DNA from: an uncultured Prevotellaceae bacterium
Lineage (GTDB): Bacteria; Bacteroidota; Bacteroidia; Bacteroidales; Bacteroidaceae
Direction: 5' to 3'
DNA: 64,000 nt
Assembly: GCA_946415645.1 (NCBI GenBank)
Contig: CAMKTJ010000004.1
Coordinates: 1 to 64,000, forward strand
Shown: positions 24,664 to 34,236 of the stretch, piece after piece
Layout of the letters: each line of letters begins with the position of its first letter
Numbering within the stretch: position 1 is the first letter of the stretch
Notes under the pieces: generated by a model
Database searches by the model: none
The model's input: the letters and a program-made list of their open reading frames with translations, nothing else
Told to the model about the DNA's origin: nothing
Program-made: the position numbers and the translations under genes

Positions 24664-26076
24664 ATGAAACAACGTTTCCTTAGCTGCCTGCTGGCAGTAT
24701 TGCTGAGCCTCTCTGCCATGGCCGAGGTGAAGTACGTATTCTACTTCATTGGCGACGGTATGGGCGTAAACCAAATCAATGTTACAGAGACCTATCTGGC
24801 TGCCCTGAAGGGTAAAATCGGCTTCGAGCCCCTGTTGATGTCAAGCCTGCCCGTAGTAGGTATGGTCAACACCTATTCTGCCACTAACGGCGTAACAGAC
24901 TCTGCTGCCGGCGGTACAGCTCTGGCAACAGGTAAGAAGACCAAGAACGGAGCCATTGGCGTACTGAAGGACCTGGAGACTCCCTGCTATAGCATCGCTC
25001 AGTGGGCCAAGAACTCTGGCAAAGCCGTTGGTGTTGCTACCTCAGTAGCCATCACACACGCCACACCTGCCTCTTTCTTCGGTCATCAGGCCAACCGTAA
25101 TATGTACTGGGAATTGGGTAAGGACCTGTGCAAGAGCAACTTCGATTTCTTCGGCGGTTCTGACTTCCACAAGCCTTACACCAAGGAAGGCGAGCCTACC
25201 CTGCATGAGCAGGCAAAGGCTGCCGGCTACACCATCGTAAAGGGCTACAAGGAGTACCAGAAGAAGGGTCGTCAGGCCGAGAAGTGCATCCTGGTACAGA
25301 GCGATAAGGCTAACGAGAAGCTGGGAAGCGATCAGATTCCCTACGCCATTGACCAGACAAAGGATGACCTGACACTGGAGCAGATTGTACGTGCCGGCAT
25401 TAACTTCCTGTCTTCAAAGAACACAGATGGTTTCTTCTTCGAGGTTGAAGGCGGTGAGATTGACTGGGCTTGCCACAGCAACGACATTGGTACCTGCATC
25501 AACGAGGTAATCGACTTCGACAAGGCCATCAAGGTAGCTTACGAATTCTACCAGCAGCACCCTGATGAGACCATCATCGTTATCAGCGCCGACCACGAGA
25601 CAGGCGGTTTGGTAATGGGTGTAGGTCCCTATGAGCTGCATACCGACCTGCTGAAGTACCAGCGCAAGAGCATCAACGAGTTGGATTGGATGCTGACAGA
25701 GCAGTACAAGAAGGCTCCCAAGAAGTTCACATGGGCAGCTGTAGAGAAGGTACTGAAGGAAGAGATGGGCTTTGGCGCCGGCATCGAGCTGAAGGACAAG
25801 CAGAAAGAGCGTCTGCAGAACCGCTGGAAGGACATTGAGAAGGCTATGGCCGACAATGACAGCAAGAAAGTGGGTGAGCGCATTGGCGACCTCTGCGAGA
25901 CAACCAAGCACATCCTCTCTGAGGTGGCTATGATCAGCTGGGCAAGCGGCGGCCACTCTAACGGCTACGTGCCCATCTATGCTATCGGCCCCGGCACAGA
26001 AATCTTCCAGGGCAGAATAGACAACATAGAAATTGCCCCCGGCATGGCTAAGATTGCGGGATACAAGACGGAATAG
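24664..26076 (+). CDS. Alkaline phosphatase (PhoA superfamily)
   Basis: Periplasmic phosphomonoesterase, 470 aa, signal peptide MKQRFLSCLLAVLLSLSAMA. The metal site begins at FIGDGMG. The nucleophile serine is in TDSAAGGTALATG and is followed by KTKNGAIGV. Later ligands are in SADHETGG and in the C-terminal WASGGHSNGYVPIYAIGPG. All catalytic elements are present. It probably releases phosphate from organic esters. Its own promoter and terminator (26162-26194) make it monocistronic. Structured repeat E lies upstream of the promoter. Confidence 0.94.
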   Translation: MKQRFLSCLLAVLLSLSAMAEVKYVFYFIGDGMGVNQINVTETYLAALKGKIGFEPLLMSSLPVVGMVNTYSATNGVTDSAAGGTALATGKKTKNGAIGVLKDLETPCYSIAQWAKNSGKAVGVATSVAITHATPASFFGHQANRNMYWELGKDLCKSNFDFFGGSDFHKPYTKEGEPTLHEQAKAAGYTIVKGYKEYQKKGRQAEKCILVQSDKANEKLGSDQIPYAIDQTKDDLTLEQIVRAGINFLSSKNTDGFFFEVEGGEIDWACHSNDIGTCINEVIDFDKAIKVAYEFYQQHPDETIIVISADHETGGLVMGVGPYELHTDLLKYQRKSINELDWMLTEQYKKAPKKFTWAAVEKVLKEEMGFGAGIELKDKQKERLQNRWKDIEKAMADNDSKKVGERIGDLCETTKHILSEVAMISWASGGHSNGYVPIYAIGPGTEIFQGRIDNIEIAPGMAKIAGYKTE

Positions 26077-26161
26077 GAAGGATTCAAGAATTCAAAATTC
26101 AAAAAGCAAAATTCAAAGATCGGGATACTCTGGGTAATCTGATTACTCCGATAAAAAAGAT

Positions 26162-26194
26162 AATAGCCTCTGAGCAAAAAGCTTAGGGGCTATT
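26162..26194 (+). terminator. Terminator after alkaline phosphatase
   Basis: 14-bp stem AATAGCCTCTGAGC / GCTTAGGGGCTATT with loop AAAAA, followed by TCTTTA. It is related in sequence to 18341-18367. Confidence 0.75.
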
Positions 26195-26374
26195 TCTTTA
26201 TAGCTAACCTAATGAAAAAACGTTCTTCATGTTTTTTGAGGAAGAATGATGCATGTTAACAAAATTCTTTTTATATTTGCCCTCAGAACATCTAATCCCA
26301 TAAAAACAGCCATAACCCTCACCATACCATGAGATCCAAATCCTAAATACCAATTGATTAACAAAATAGCAGTT

Positions 26375-27364
26375 ATGAAAAAGACCATGATGACGTTGGC
26401 AACCGTCTTATGTTGCTGGTTGACACACACTTCTGCAATGGCCCAAAGTAATGTGGAAGAGATATTAAAACAAGTAGAGCAAAAAGTAAATTTGGCAGAC
26501 AAAAACCCAACCAATGGCAAAATGCAATTAAAGGCTGGGCTGGCACTTATCTGGGACGACCTGGGTGAAAAGGCAGATCCTGAACGCTCTATGGTCTATG
26601 CCAATCGGGCACTGAAGATTGCTGAGGAACAAGTGGTATTGCAGGATACCCTGAAGGGAGGAACCTACCTGTTATTGAGCGAACTCAGTATGATGAAAGG
26701 AGATAACAAAAAAGCCCTTGAATACGTTGAGAAAGGACTTGAAGCCATCAGCCAGGAATTGGGTAGATATGACCGTTGGACCATCTACCAGAAAATCTAT
26801 GTGGGACATCTGACCATGCTGTACATAGACACCCGCAGAGGCTCGCTCATGATACAGCAGGCATTTCTGGATTCTGAGATGATACCGCAAGAAAAGCGCA
26901 TCCAAAATCTGAAGGAATTAACGGTTCTCTATGAGATAGCGTTAGAATACTCAATGGCCGACTTGGCAGACAGGATGAAACGAGGTATACCCTTTGTTGT
27001 CTTCGAAGATAAAAGGTACCTTATACTGGACATAGGTGACTGGAACATAGATAAGCCCATTGTTGGCTGGCTCATGCCCAGACTAATGGATGATGAGGAA
27101 ACGGAAGAGGAAGGAAAGGATGTGATTCTATGCGATTGGGATGACATAAATGCTCCTCTGCGTCTTATCAAAGCTGGAGATAAGAACAAGCCTGAGTTCA
27201 AAGTCAACTTCTCGTTAAATCCTTCAGACACCAGCCATCTGAACATTCCCGAGGATAACTCCTTCCTATGGTTCCTCGACGAGGCCGAGTATAATAAAGT
27301 CTTAGAGAAATATCATGCCTTCAAGAAAGAGATGAAAAAAGTGAAGAATGAAGGCTGCGATTGA
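26375..27364 (+). CDS. Exported hypothetical protein with TPR-like region
   Basis: 329 aa from the ATG at 26375 (MKKTMMTLATVLCCWLTHTSAMAQ, a signal peptide). Residues about 25-190 are helical with TPR-like spacing (for example LKAGLALIWDDLGEKADPERSMVYANRALKIAEEQ and GDNKKALEYVEKGLEAIS). The C-terminal half has an acidic segment (DDEETEEEGKD) and no motif I recognise. It is probably periplasmic and binding partners are unknown. It is followed by structured spacer DNA and a terminator. Confidence 0.7.
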   Translation: MKKTMMTLATVLCCWLTHTSAMAQSNVEEILKQVEQKVNLADKNPTNGKMQLKAGLALIWDDLGEKADPERSMVYANRALKIAEEQVVLQDTLKGGTYLLLSELSMMKGDNKKALEYVEKGLEAISQELGRYDRWTIYQKIYVGHLTMLYIDTRRGSLMIQQAFLDSEMIPQEKRIQNLKELTVLYEIALEYSMADLADRMKRGIPFVVFEDKRYLILDIGDWNIDKPIVGWLMPRLMDDEETEEEGKDVILCDWDDINAPLRLIKAGDKNKPEFKVNFSLNPSDTSHLNIPEDNSFLWFLDEAEYNKVLEKYHAFKKEMKKVKNEGCD

Positions 27365-27376
27365 GCGAGAGGCGAC

Positions 27377-27443
27377 TGAGGCCTTCAGAGTAGCCACTGA
27401 ATGTGGCTGCGGCCTCACAAAGGGGAGTGAGTCCCCCACTCAC
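27377..27443. other. Hairpin-rich spacer downstream of the TPR-like gene
   Basis: TGAGGCC (27377) pairs with GGCCTCA (27411), enclosing AGCCAC-TGAAT-GTGGCT (27392-27408). A second hairpin, GTGAGT-CCCCC-ACTCAC, is at 27427-27443. No ORF fits. It could be a structured RNA end or a repeat remnant; no U-run follows. Confidence 0.55.
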
Positions 27444-27532
27444 GACGGAGGCCAGCGATGCTCGCATCAGCTATCCAGAGCGTGAGCAGACTCGACCGCA
27501 GGTCAAGAGTGAAGAATTTCGCTAACCGCTAA

Positions 27533-27567
27533 AAGCCTGCTGTCCTGACACAAAGGACTGCGGGCTT
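27533..27567 (+). terminator. Rho-independent terminator
   Basis: Stem AAGCCTGCTGTCC / GGACTGCGGGCTT, loop TGACACAAA, followed by TTTTTGTTTT. It ends transcription from upstream before typA. Confidence 0.8.
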
Positions 27568-27715
27568 TTTTGTTTTCTGACAAATAAAATAATAAGATTA
27601 TTTATTTTGTCCTCACTTAACCGAATTTTTCGTAATTTTGGCTTTGCCGAACTTACTTTCGTTCGGATAAAGAAAGAAAAACAAGCTTTTCTTTCGTTTA
27701 TCGCTCACTTATTCG

Positions 27716-27723
27716 TAATTTTG
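27716..27723 (+). promoter_or_regulatory. -7 element for typA within the CTCACTTATTCG motif
   Basis: TAATTTTG preceded by CGCTCACTTATTCG. A second TAATTTTG at 27633-27640, preceded by a CTCACTTA word at 27612, may be an additional promoter. The region between contains GCCGAACTTACTTTCGTTCGG, a near match to the spacer between the two aminopeptidase promoters. Confidence 0.6.
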
Positions 27724-27745
27724 CAGGCGATTTATAAAAGATTGT

Positions 27746-29545
27746 ATGCAAAGTATTAGGAACATAGCCATCATTGCCCACGTAGACCACGGAAAGACTA
27801 CGCTGGTGGACAAGATGTTGCTGGCTGGTAACCTCTTCCGCGAGAACCAGCAGACAGGTGAATTGATGTTGGATAACAATGAGTTGGAACGTGAGCGCGG
27901 AATCACTATCCTTTCTAAGAACGTTAGTATTAACTACAAGGACACAAAGATTAATATCATCGACACCCCGGGTCATAGCGACTTCGGCGGTGAGGTAGAG
28001 CGTGTCCTGAATATGGCAGACGGCTGTCTGTTGCTGGTGGATGCCTTCGAAGGTCCCATGCCTCAGACACGCTTCGTACTGCAGAAAGCCTTGCAGATTG
28101 GCTTGAAGCCCGTAGTGGTTATCAACAAGGTTGACAAGCCCAACTGTCGTCCTGAAGAGGTGTACGAGATGGTATTCGACCTGATGTGCGACCTGGACGC
28201 TACAGAGGAGCAACTGGACTTCCCCGTTATCTATGGCTCTGCCAAGAACGGATGGATGAGCGAGGATTGGAACAAACCCACAGATAACATCACATATCTG
28301 CTGGACAGCATCCTGAAGTACATCCCCGCCCCCGAGGTACTGGAGGGTACCCCTCAGATGCTTATCACCAGCCTTGACTACAGCAACTATACGGGTCGAA
28401 TTGCCGTAGGACGTGTTCACCGCGGTACCCTGAAGGAGGGTATGAACATTACCATTGTACACCGCGACGGCAGCAAGGAGAAGACAAAGATCAAGGAACT
28501 GCACACCTTCACAGGTATGGGGCGCCAAAAGATTTCAGAGGTTTCAAGCGGTGACATCTGCGCCATAGTAGGACTGGAGCACTTTGAGATTGGAGATACC
28601 ATCTGCGACTATGAGAACCCCGAGGCACTGCCTCCCATCAGCATAGACGAGCCTACCATGAGTATGCTCTTCACCATCAACGACTCTCCTTTCTTCGGCA
28701 AGGAGGGTAAGTTCTGTACCAGTCGCCATATCGGCGATCGTCTGACAAAAGAGTTGGAGAAGAACTTGGCACTGAGAGTGGAAACACCAGAAGGCTACAC
28801 AGACCGTTGGATTGTAAGCGGTCGTGGTGTGCTGCATCTGAGTGTGCTCATTGAGACCATGCGTCGTGAAGGCTATGAACTGCAGGTAGGTCAGCCACAG
28901 GTTATCTACAAGGAAATAGACGGTGTGAAATGTGAGCCCATAGAGGAGATGACCATCAACGTACCCGAGGAATTTGCCAGCAAGATGATTGATATGGTAA
29001 CACGCCGTAAGGGCGAAATGACCAGCATGGAGAGCCAGGGCGAGCGTGTGAACATAGAGTTCAATATACCCAGCCGTGGTATCATAGGTCTGCGTACCAA
29101 TATGCTGACAGCCAGTCAGGGTGAGGCCATCATAGCTCACCGCTTCAAGGAGTACCAGCCTTTCAAAGGCGAGATAACCCGTCGTGTGAACGGTTCACTC
29201 ATTGCCCTGGAGAGCGGTAACGCCTATGCCTACGCCATTGACCACCTGCAGGACAGAGGTAAGTTCTTCATAGAACCTCAGGATCAGGTGTATGCCGGTC
29301 AGGTGGTAGGTGAGCATGTGCATGACAACGACATCGTAATCAACGTATGCAAGGCCAAGCAGCTGACCAACGTCCGCGCCAGCGGTACCGACGAGAAGGC
29401 TCGTATCATCCCCGCCACCATCTTCTCTCTGGAGGAGGCACTGGAGTACATCAAGGAGGATGAATACGTTGAGGTAACTCCCAAGAGCATGCGTATGCGT
29501 AAAGTCATCCTGGATCACCTGGAGAGAAAGAGAGCGAATAAATAA
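27746..29545 (+). CDS. typA: Ribosome-associated GTPase BipA/TypA
   Basis: Translational GTPase that binds the ribosome and affects 50S assembly and stress growth. 599 aa, full length. G motifs: AHVDHGKTTLVDKM (G1), RERGITI (G2 region), DTPGHSDFGGEVERVL (G3), NKVDKP (G4). EF-G-like domains follow, and the C-terminal domain typical of BipA starts near YKEIDGVKCEPIEEM. The start ATG at 27746 lies 22 bases after the -7 element. It ends in DNA carrying a pair of REP-like palindromes. Confidence 0.97.
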   Translation: MQSIRNIAIIAHVDHGKTTLVDKMLLAGNLFRENQQTGELMLDNNELERERGITILSKNVSINYKDTKINIIDTPGHSDFGGEVERVLNMADGCLLLVDAFEGPMPQTRFVLQKALQIGLKPVVVINKVDKPNCRPEEVYEMVFDLMCDLDATEEQLDFPVIYGSAKNGWMSEDWNKPTDNITYLLDSILKYIPAPEVLEGTPQMLITSLDYSNYTGRIAVGRVHRGTLKEGMNITIVHRDGSKEKTKIKELHTFTGMGRQKISEVSSGDICAIVGLEHFEIGDTICDYENPEALPPISIDEPTMSMLFTINDSPFFGKEGKFCTSRHIGDRLTKELEKNLALRVETPEGYTDRWIVSGRGVLHLSVLIETMRREGYELQVGQPQVIYKEIDGVKCEPIEEMTINVPEEFASKMIDMVTRRKGEMTSMESQGERVNIEFNIPSRGIIGLRTNMLTASQGEAIIAHRFKEYQPFKGEITRRVNGSLIALESGNAYAYAIDHLQDRGKFFIEPQDQVYAGQVVGEHVHDNDIVINVCKAKQLTNVRASGTDEKARIIPATIFSLEEALEYIKEDEYVEVTPKSMRMRKVILDHLERKRANK

Positions 29546-29548
29546 AAA

Positions 29549-29658
29549 GCCCCCTCTAACTCCCCCTTTGGGGGAGAACAGAGGAGATAAGAACTAAAAG
29601 ATAAAAGTCACGCTAACCCCTAATCTATCACTCCCCCAAGGGGGAGCAGGGAGGGGGC
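29549..29658. repeat. Inverted pair of REP-like palindromes
   Basis: Copy one at 29549-29576 (plus) and copy two at 29631-29658 (minus), separated by 54 bp. Same family as 11727/11802. It lies between typA and the antiporter gene and may terminate or attenuate. Confidence 0.85.
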
Positions 29659-29674
29659 TGATAATTGTTAAGTA

Positions 29675-30973
29675 ATGGAACACATAATACCCACATGGAT
29701 GCTGATACCCTTTGTCTGTCAGCTTCTTTGCATAGCAGTGTTTCCGCTGACTAAGCTGGAGCACTGGTGGGAGAACAATACGCACAAGCTGATGGTGTCC
29801 TTCCTGTTGGGCCTTCCCGTTGCGGGTTGGCTCTGCTTCAACGGAATGACCCACGAGCTGGAGCACCAGATGGTGTATGACTACGTACCCTTCATCCTGT
29901 TGCTGATGGCACTGTTTGTGACCACAGGCGGCATCTGCATCAAGGGCGACCTGAAGGCTACCCCTTTGGTGAACTGTGCCATCCTTACGGTAGGTTTCCT
30001 ATTGGCCTCCTTTATGGGAACAACAGGCGCTGCCATGCTGCTTATCAGATTGTTGCTACAGACAAACAGTCAGCGTAAGTACACCACCCACACGGTACTG
30101 TTCTTCATAGCTATGGTAGCCAACTGCGGCGGTATCCTTACCCCGCTGGGCGACCCCCCATTGTTCCTGCTCTTCCAGAAGGGAACACCCTTTGGCTGGT
30201 TCATGGGTATGGCTCCTGAATGGCTGACAACAGGCTTGCTGCTATTGGCTGTGTACTATGTAATGGACAGCATCTACTACAAGCGCGAGTCGCACGAGAG
30301 ACTGAAAGCCGACGAGGCAGAGCAGGAGAAGATTACCATAACGGGACTTATCAATCTGGTATGGCTGGCATGTGTGATACTGAGCACCATGTTCATCAAC
30401 AGCACCTACATCCCCGCCATGGCTGATCCTGACGCTCCCTTCTACCTAAAGCTGCTCAGGGAGTGGGCCTTCATACTGATTATCATCCTGTCTATCCTGA
30501 CAACCAAGAAGACGGTGCGCACCAACAACAACTTCTCCTGGACACCTATTCTGGAGGTTGCCTGTGTCTTCTGTGGCATCTTTGCTACCATGATTCCCGC
30601 ATTGATGTATCTGCAGCAGCATCCGCTGCCCATCACAGAGCCTTGGCAGTTCGTTTATTGCACAGGATCGCTGTCGGCCTTCCTGGATAATGCCCCCACG
30701 GCTATGGTGTTCCATGCTACCGCCACAACGCTGGCAGAGCCGGGAGCCGCCAATCTGGTGGCCGGCGTATCAGAGCCCTTGCTGCGCGCCATATCAATGG
30801 GTGCCGTATTCTTCGGTTCTATGACATACATTGGCAACGGACCTAACTTCATGGTGAAGAGCATTGCAGAGCAGAACGGATTCCGCATGCCCAGTTTCTT
30901 TGTCTATATGCTGAAGTTCTCGCTCATCATCTGCCTGCCCATCTTCATCATTGTTCAACTGATATTCCTGTAA
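29675..30973 (+). CDS. NhaD-type sodium/proton antiporter
   Basis: 432-aa integral membrane protein with about 11-12 hydrophobic segments. TTGGICIKGDLKATPLVNCAILTVGFLLASFMGTTGAAMLLIR and NCGGILTPLGDPPLFL are signatures of the NhaD/ArsB ion-transporter superfamily; a second half-repeat has SAFLDNAPTAMVF and GSMTYIGNGPNFMVK. It probably exports Na+ in exchange for protons, though other ions are possible in this superfamily. It is six bases upstream of metF and leads the operon. Confidence 0.87.
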   Translation: MEHIIPTWMLIPFVCQLLCIAVFPLTKLEHWWENNTHKLMVSFLLGLPVAGWLCFNGMTHELEHQMVYDYVPFILLLMALFVTTGGICIKGDLKATPLVNCAILTVGFLLASFMGTTGAAMLLIRLLLQTNSQRKYTTHTVLFFIAMVANCGGILTPLGDPPLFLLFQKGTPFGWFMGMAPEWLTTGLLLLAVYYVMDSIYYKRESHERLKADEAEQEKITITGLINLVWLACVILSTMFINSTYIPAMADPDAPFYLKLLREWAFILIIILSILTTKKTVRTNNNFSWTPILEVACVFCGIFATMIPALMYLQQHPLPITEPWQFVYCTGSLSAFLDNAPTAMVFHATATTLAEPGAANLVAGVSEPLLRAISMGAVFFGSMTYIGNGPNFMVKSIAEQNGFRMPSFFVYMLKFSLIICLPIFIIVQLIFL

Positions 30974-30979
30974 CATTAC

Positions 30980-31933
30980 ATGAACGTAATAGACATCATA
31001 AATAGCAAACAAGGAACGGCTTTCTCTTTCGAGGTGCTTCCTCCGCTGAAGGGATCGGGAACCCAGAACCTCTTCAACACCATAGAGCGCCTGCGCGAGT
31101 TTGAGCCGCGATATGTAAATATCACCACCCACCGCAGCGAGTATGTGTACCGTGAGTTGGAGAACGGCCTGATGCAACGTCAGCGTATCCGCCGTCGCCC
31201 CGGTACCATAGCCATAGCAGCCTCTATCCAGCAGAAATATGGCCTGCACGTAGTACCTCATATCGTGTGCAGCGGCAACAACAGGGAAGATCTGGAGTAC
31301 ATGCTGCTGGACCTGCAGTTCCTGGGTGTGAACGACCTGCTGGTGCTGAGAGGCGACAAGGCCAAAGAAGATTCCAGCTTCCAACCCACAGGGGACGGTC
31401 CTGCCCACGCAACAGAACTGATTGAACAGATCAATAAGTTCAACAGCGGACAGTTCTGGGACGGAACACCTATCAAGGTGCCCGGCGTACCCTTCCAATA
31501 CGGTGTTGCCTGCTACCCCGAGAAGCACGAGGAGGCTGCCAATCTGGATGCCGACCTGCAGGTGCTGAAGCAGAAGGCTGATATGGGAGCCCAGTATGCG
31601 GTGACACAGTTGTTCTACGACAACAAGAAGTACTTCCGTTTTGTGGAGAAGGCTCGTGAGTTGGGCATCAACATCCCCATCATACCGGGTATCAAACCCT
31701 TGGCGAAGTTGAGCCAGCTTTCCATCGTACCCAAGACCTTCCACTGCGACCTGCCCTCTGACCTCTATGCCGAGGCAGTAAAGTGCAAGACGGATGAAGA
31801 GGTGAAGCAGGTGGGCATTGAGTGGTGCACGGCACAGTGCAAGGAACTGATGCAGAAAGGTGCTCCCAGCCTACACTTCTATACGGTAAGTGCTGTGGAC
31901 AGCGTAGCACAGATAGCCAAGAGAATCTATTAA
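30980..31933 (+). CDS. metF: Methylenetetrahydrofolate reductase
   Basis: Reduces 5,10-methylene-THF to 5-methyl-THF with FAD, supplying methionine synthesis. 317 aa. FSFEVLPPLKG carries the catalytic Glu near the N-terminus; HIVCSGNNREDLEYMLLDLQFLGVNDLLVLRGD and PGIKPL are family signatures. It is part of the antiporter-metF-holB-ricT-gldH transcription unit (gaps of 6, 15, -1 and -8 bases). No SAM-binding regulatory domain is present, as expected for bacteria. Confidence 0.95.
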   Translation: MNVIDIINSKQGTAFSFEVLPPLKGSGTQNLFNTIERLREFEPRYVNITTHRSEYVYRELENGLMQRQRIRRRPGTIAIAASIQQKYGLHVVPHIVCSGNNREDLEYMLLDLQFLGVNDLLVLRGDKAKEDSSFQPTGDGPAHATELIEQINKFNSGQFWDGTPIKVPGVPFQYGVACYPEKHEEAANLDADLQVLKQKADMGAQYAVTQLFYDNKKYFRFVEKARELGINIPIIPGIKPLAKLSQLSIVPKTFHCDLPSDLYAEAVKCKTDEEVKQVGIEWCTAQCKELMQKGAPSLHFYTVSAVDSVAQIAKRIY

Positions 31934-31948
31934 TAATAAAAAGAAAAT

Positions 31949-33079
31949 ATGGCATACGGATTTCAGCAGGTAATAGCACAGCAGGGTGTAAAAGAGCATC
32001 TGGTGCAGATGGTAAGGGAAAACCAACTGCCCCATGCGCTGATGTTCTGCGGCCCCCAGGGAGCAGGCAAGCTGCCCCTCGCCCTGGCTTTCGCCCGCTA
32101 TCTGCTATGCACAGAACCGTCAGAAAATGATGCATGCGGACAATGTGCCGGATGCCGTATGCTGGATAATTGGGCACATCCCGACCTTCATTTCTCGTTC
32201 CCCGTCTACAAGGGCAAGTCATCCGACCATCCTGTCTCAGACAATTATCTGGATGCCTGGCGCAACCAGTTGATGGAGAATCCATACTTTGATACGGAGA
32301 TGTGGCTGAACGCTATCAAGGCGGAGAATCAGCAGATTACCTTCTATGTGCAGGAGAGTGATGCCCTACAACGCAAGTTGGCACTGAAATCCAGTCAGGG
32401 CGGCCGTAAGGTGGTACTGATGTGGTTGCCCGAGAAGATGAGTCAGGAGGTAGCCAACAAGCTGCTGAAACTGATAGAGGAACCTCCCTTGCATACCTAC
32501 TTCCTGTTGGTCAGCGAAGACCCCGAGATGGTACTGGGAACCATTCAGAGCCGTGTGCAGAGAATCAACGTGCCCGCCCTTTCAGAAGAGGAGATAGCCA
32601 ACGCCCTGATGACGCTGCATGCAGTACCTGAGGAACTGGCACAAAACATTGCCCACATCTCACGCGGCAATTATACAGAAGCCCTGAAACGACTGGAGGC
32701 AGGCAACGAACAGCAGCAGTTCTTTGAGCTGTTTAAGCAACTGATGCGAAGCAGCTACATGAGAGATCTGCGCGACCTGCAGCAGTGGACACAGAGTGTA
32801 AAGGAGTTAGGACGTGAACGTCAGAAGCGTATGCTGGATTACTTCCAAAGGCTGATTCGTGAGAACTTCATCTACAACTTCCACCAGGACGAACTGAGTT
32901 ACCAAACACAAGAGGAGCAACAATTCAGCCAACGGTTTGCTCCCTTCATAAACGAGATAAATGTAATAGGAATTATGGACGAGCTCTCTGATGCTCAGCG
33001 CGACATAGAACAAAACGTGAATGCGCAGATGGTATTCTTTGACTTCGCCATGAAAATGATAATACTGTTAAAGAGATAA
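31949..33079 (+). CDS. holB: DNA polymerase III delta' subunit
   Basis: Clamp-loader subunit, 376 aa. The AAA+ domain begins HALMFCGPQGAGKLPLALAF, where the P-loop has Lys-Leu rather than Lys-Ser/Thr, consistent with the non-catalytic delta' role. The zinc site is CGQCAGCRML. SRVQRINVP corresponds to the sensor region. The C-terminal helical collar domain follows. Its last base is shared with the ricT start (ATAATGG), indicating translational coupling. Confidence 0.92.
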   Translation: MAYGFQQVIAQQGVKEHLVQMVRENQLPHALMFCGPQGAGKLPLALAFARYLLCTEPSENDACGQCAGCRMLDNWAHPDLHFSFPVYKGKSSDHPVSDNYLDAWRNQLMENPYFDTEMWLNAIKAENQQITFYVQESDALQRKLALKSSQGGRKVVLMWLPEKMSQEVANKLLKLIEEPPLHTYFLLVSEDPEMVLGTIQSRVQRINVPALSEEEIANALMTLHAVPEELAQNIAHISRGNYTEALKRLEAGNEQQQFFELFKQLMRSSYMRDLRDLQQWTQSVKELGRERQKRMLDYFQRLIRENFIYNFHQDELSYQTQEEQQFSQRFAPFINEINVIGIMDELSDAQRDIEQNVNAQMVFFDFAMKMIILLKR

Positions 33080-34236
33080 TGGAATACAACTATAAATGCG
33101 GATGCAGGGGTAGAGGACTCTGCGCCAAAGGCAGTAACACAGGTCACTACGGACAGTTGAACACCTTCAACTACCTGGCTGACATACCTGAAAACCAAGA
33201 AGTAACGGACCTGGTAGAGGTTCAGTTCAAGAATACACGTAAGGGCTACTTCCACAACGTCAACAACCTGCCGTTGCAGAACGGCGACCTTGTTGCAGTG
33301 GAGGCAACAGCCGGACATGATATAGGCACGGTAACGCTGACGGGCAAACTGGTAGCTTTACAAATCAAGAAAGCCAACCTGAAGAGCAACGAGGAGATCA
33401 GACGTATCTACCGTATTGCACGCCCCAACGACCTGGAGCGCTACGAGGCTGCCAAGGCCCGTGAGCACGAGACGATGATCAAGAGCCGTCAGATAGCCAA
33501 GGACTTAGGTCTGGAGATGAAGATAGGCGACGTGGAATATCAGGGCGACGGCAACAAAGCCATCTTCTATTACATTGCCGATGGTCGTGTCGACTTCCGC
33601 CAACTCATCAAGGTGCTGGCCGAGGAATTCCGTGTACGTATAGAGATGAAGCAGATTGGTGCCCGCCAGGAGGCTGGACGCATAGGTGGTTTCGGTCCTT
33701 GCGGTCGAGAGCTCTGCTGCGCCACATGGATGAAGAACTTTGTGAGCGTTGGAACAGGGTCTGCCCGCTTCCAGTACCTGAGCCTGAATCCCCAGAAGCT
33801 GGCAGGACAGTGTGCCAAGCTGAAGTGCTGCATGAACTACGAGGTTGACCAGTACATAGAGGCAGGTCAGAAGATTCTGCACAAGGATGTGATTCTGCAG
33901 AGTCAGGAAGGCGACTATTACTTCTTCAAGGCTGATGTGCTGAGCGGGATGATTACTTATTCAAGCGATAAGCGTCTGGCTGCCAACCTAGTTACTATAA
34001 CAGTTGATCGCGCCCAGGAGATTGCAGAGATGAACAAGAAGGGCGAGAAGCCTGAAACCATTGAGCCGGGCGGACGCAAGGAGCCCGAACGCCCCGTTGA
34101 CTTGGCAACCCAGGACGACCTGAACAGGTTCGACAAGAAGAAAAAGAAGAAAAAGAAGAAGAAACCCCATCACCACAATGAGGGTGAGAACAATACGCAA
34201 CCCGCAGCAAAGGAGAAGAAGCCACAGGATGCATAA
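33079..34236 (+). CDS. ricT: PSP1/RicT (YaaT-like) family protein
   Basis: 385 aa. The N-terminal CGCRGRGLC cysteine cluster and the PSP1 domain (residues about 45-250) with GRIGGFGPCGRELCC and KLKCCMNYE give the cysteines that bind Fe-S in the Bacillus Ric complex. In Bacteroidales this gene routinely sits between holB and gldH, as here. The C-terminus is a Lys-rich run followed by a hydrophilic tail, probably disordered. The role in Bacteroidales is not known; RNA processing is an analogy. Confidence 0.9.
   Translation: MEYNYKCGCRGRGLCAKGSNTGHYGQLNTFNYLADIPENQEVTDLVEVQFKNTRKGYFHNVNNLPLQNGDLVAVEATAGHDIGTVTLTGKLVALQIKKANLKSNEEIRRIYRIARPNDLERYEAAKAREHETMIKSRQIAKDLGLEMKIGDVEYQGDGNKAIFYYIADGRVDFRQLIKVLAEEFRVRIEMKQIGARQEAGRIGGFGPCGRELCCATWMKNFVSVGTGSARFQYLSLNPQKLAGQCAKLKCCMNYEVDQYIEAGQKILHKDVILQSQEGDYYFFKADVLSGMITYSSDKRLAANLVTITVDRAQEIAEMNKKGEKPETIEPGGRKEPERPVDLATQDDLNRFDKKKKKKKKKKPHHHNEGENNTQPAAKEKKPQDA

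Noticed and set aside
29549-29658. Insertion sequence ends around typA's 3' end
   Set aside because: The inverted pair is only REP-like palindromes with 54 bp between; no transposase and no target duplication visible.
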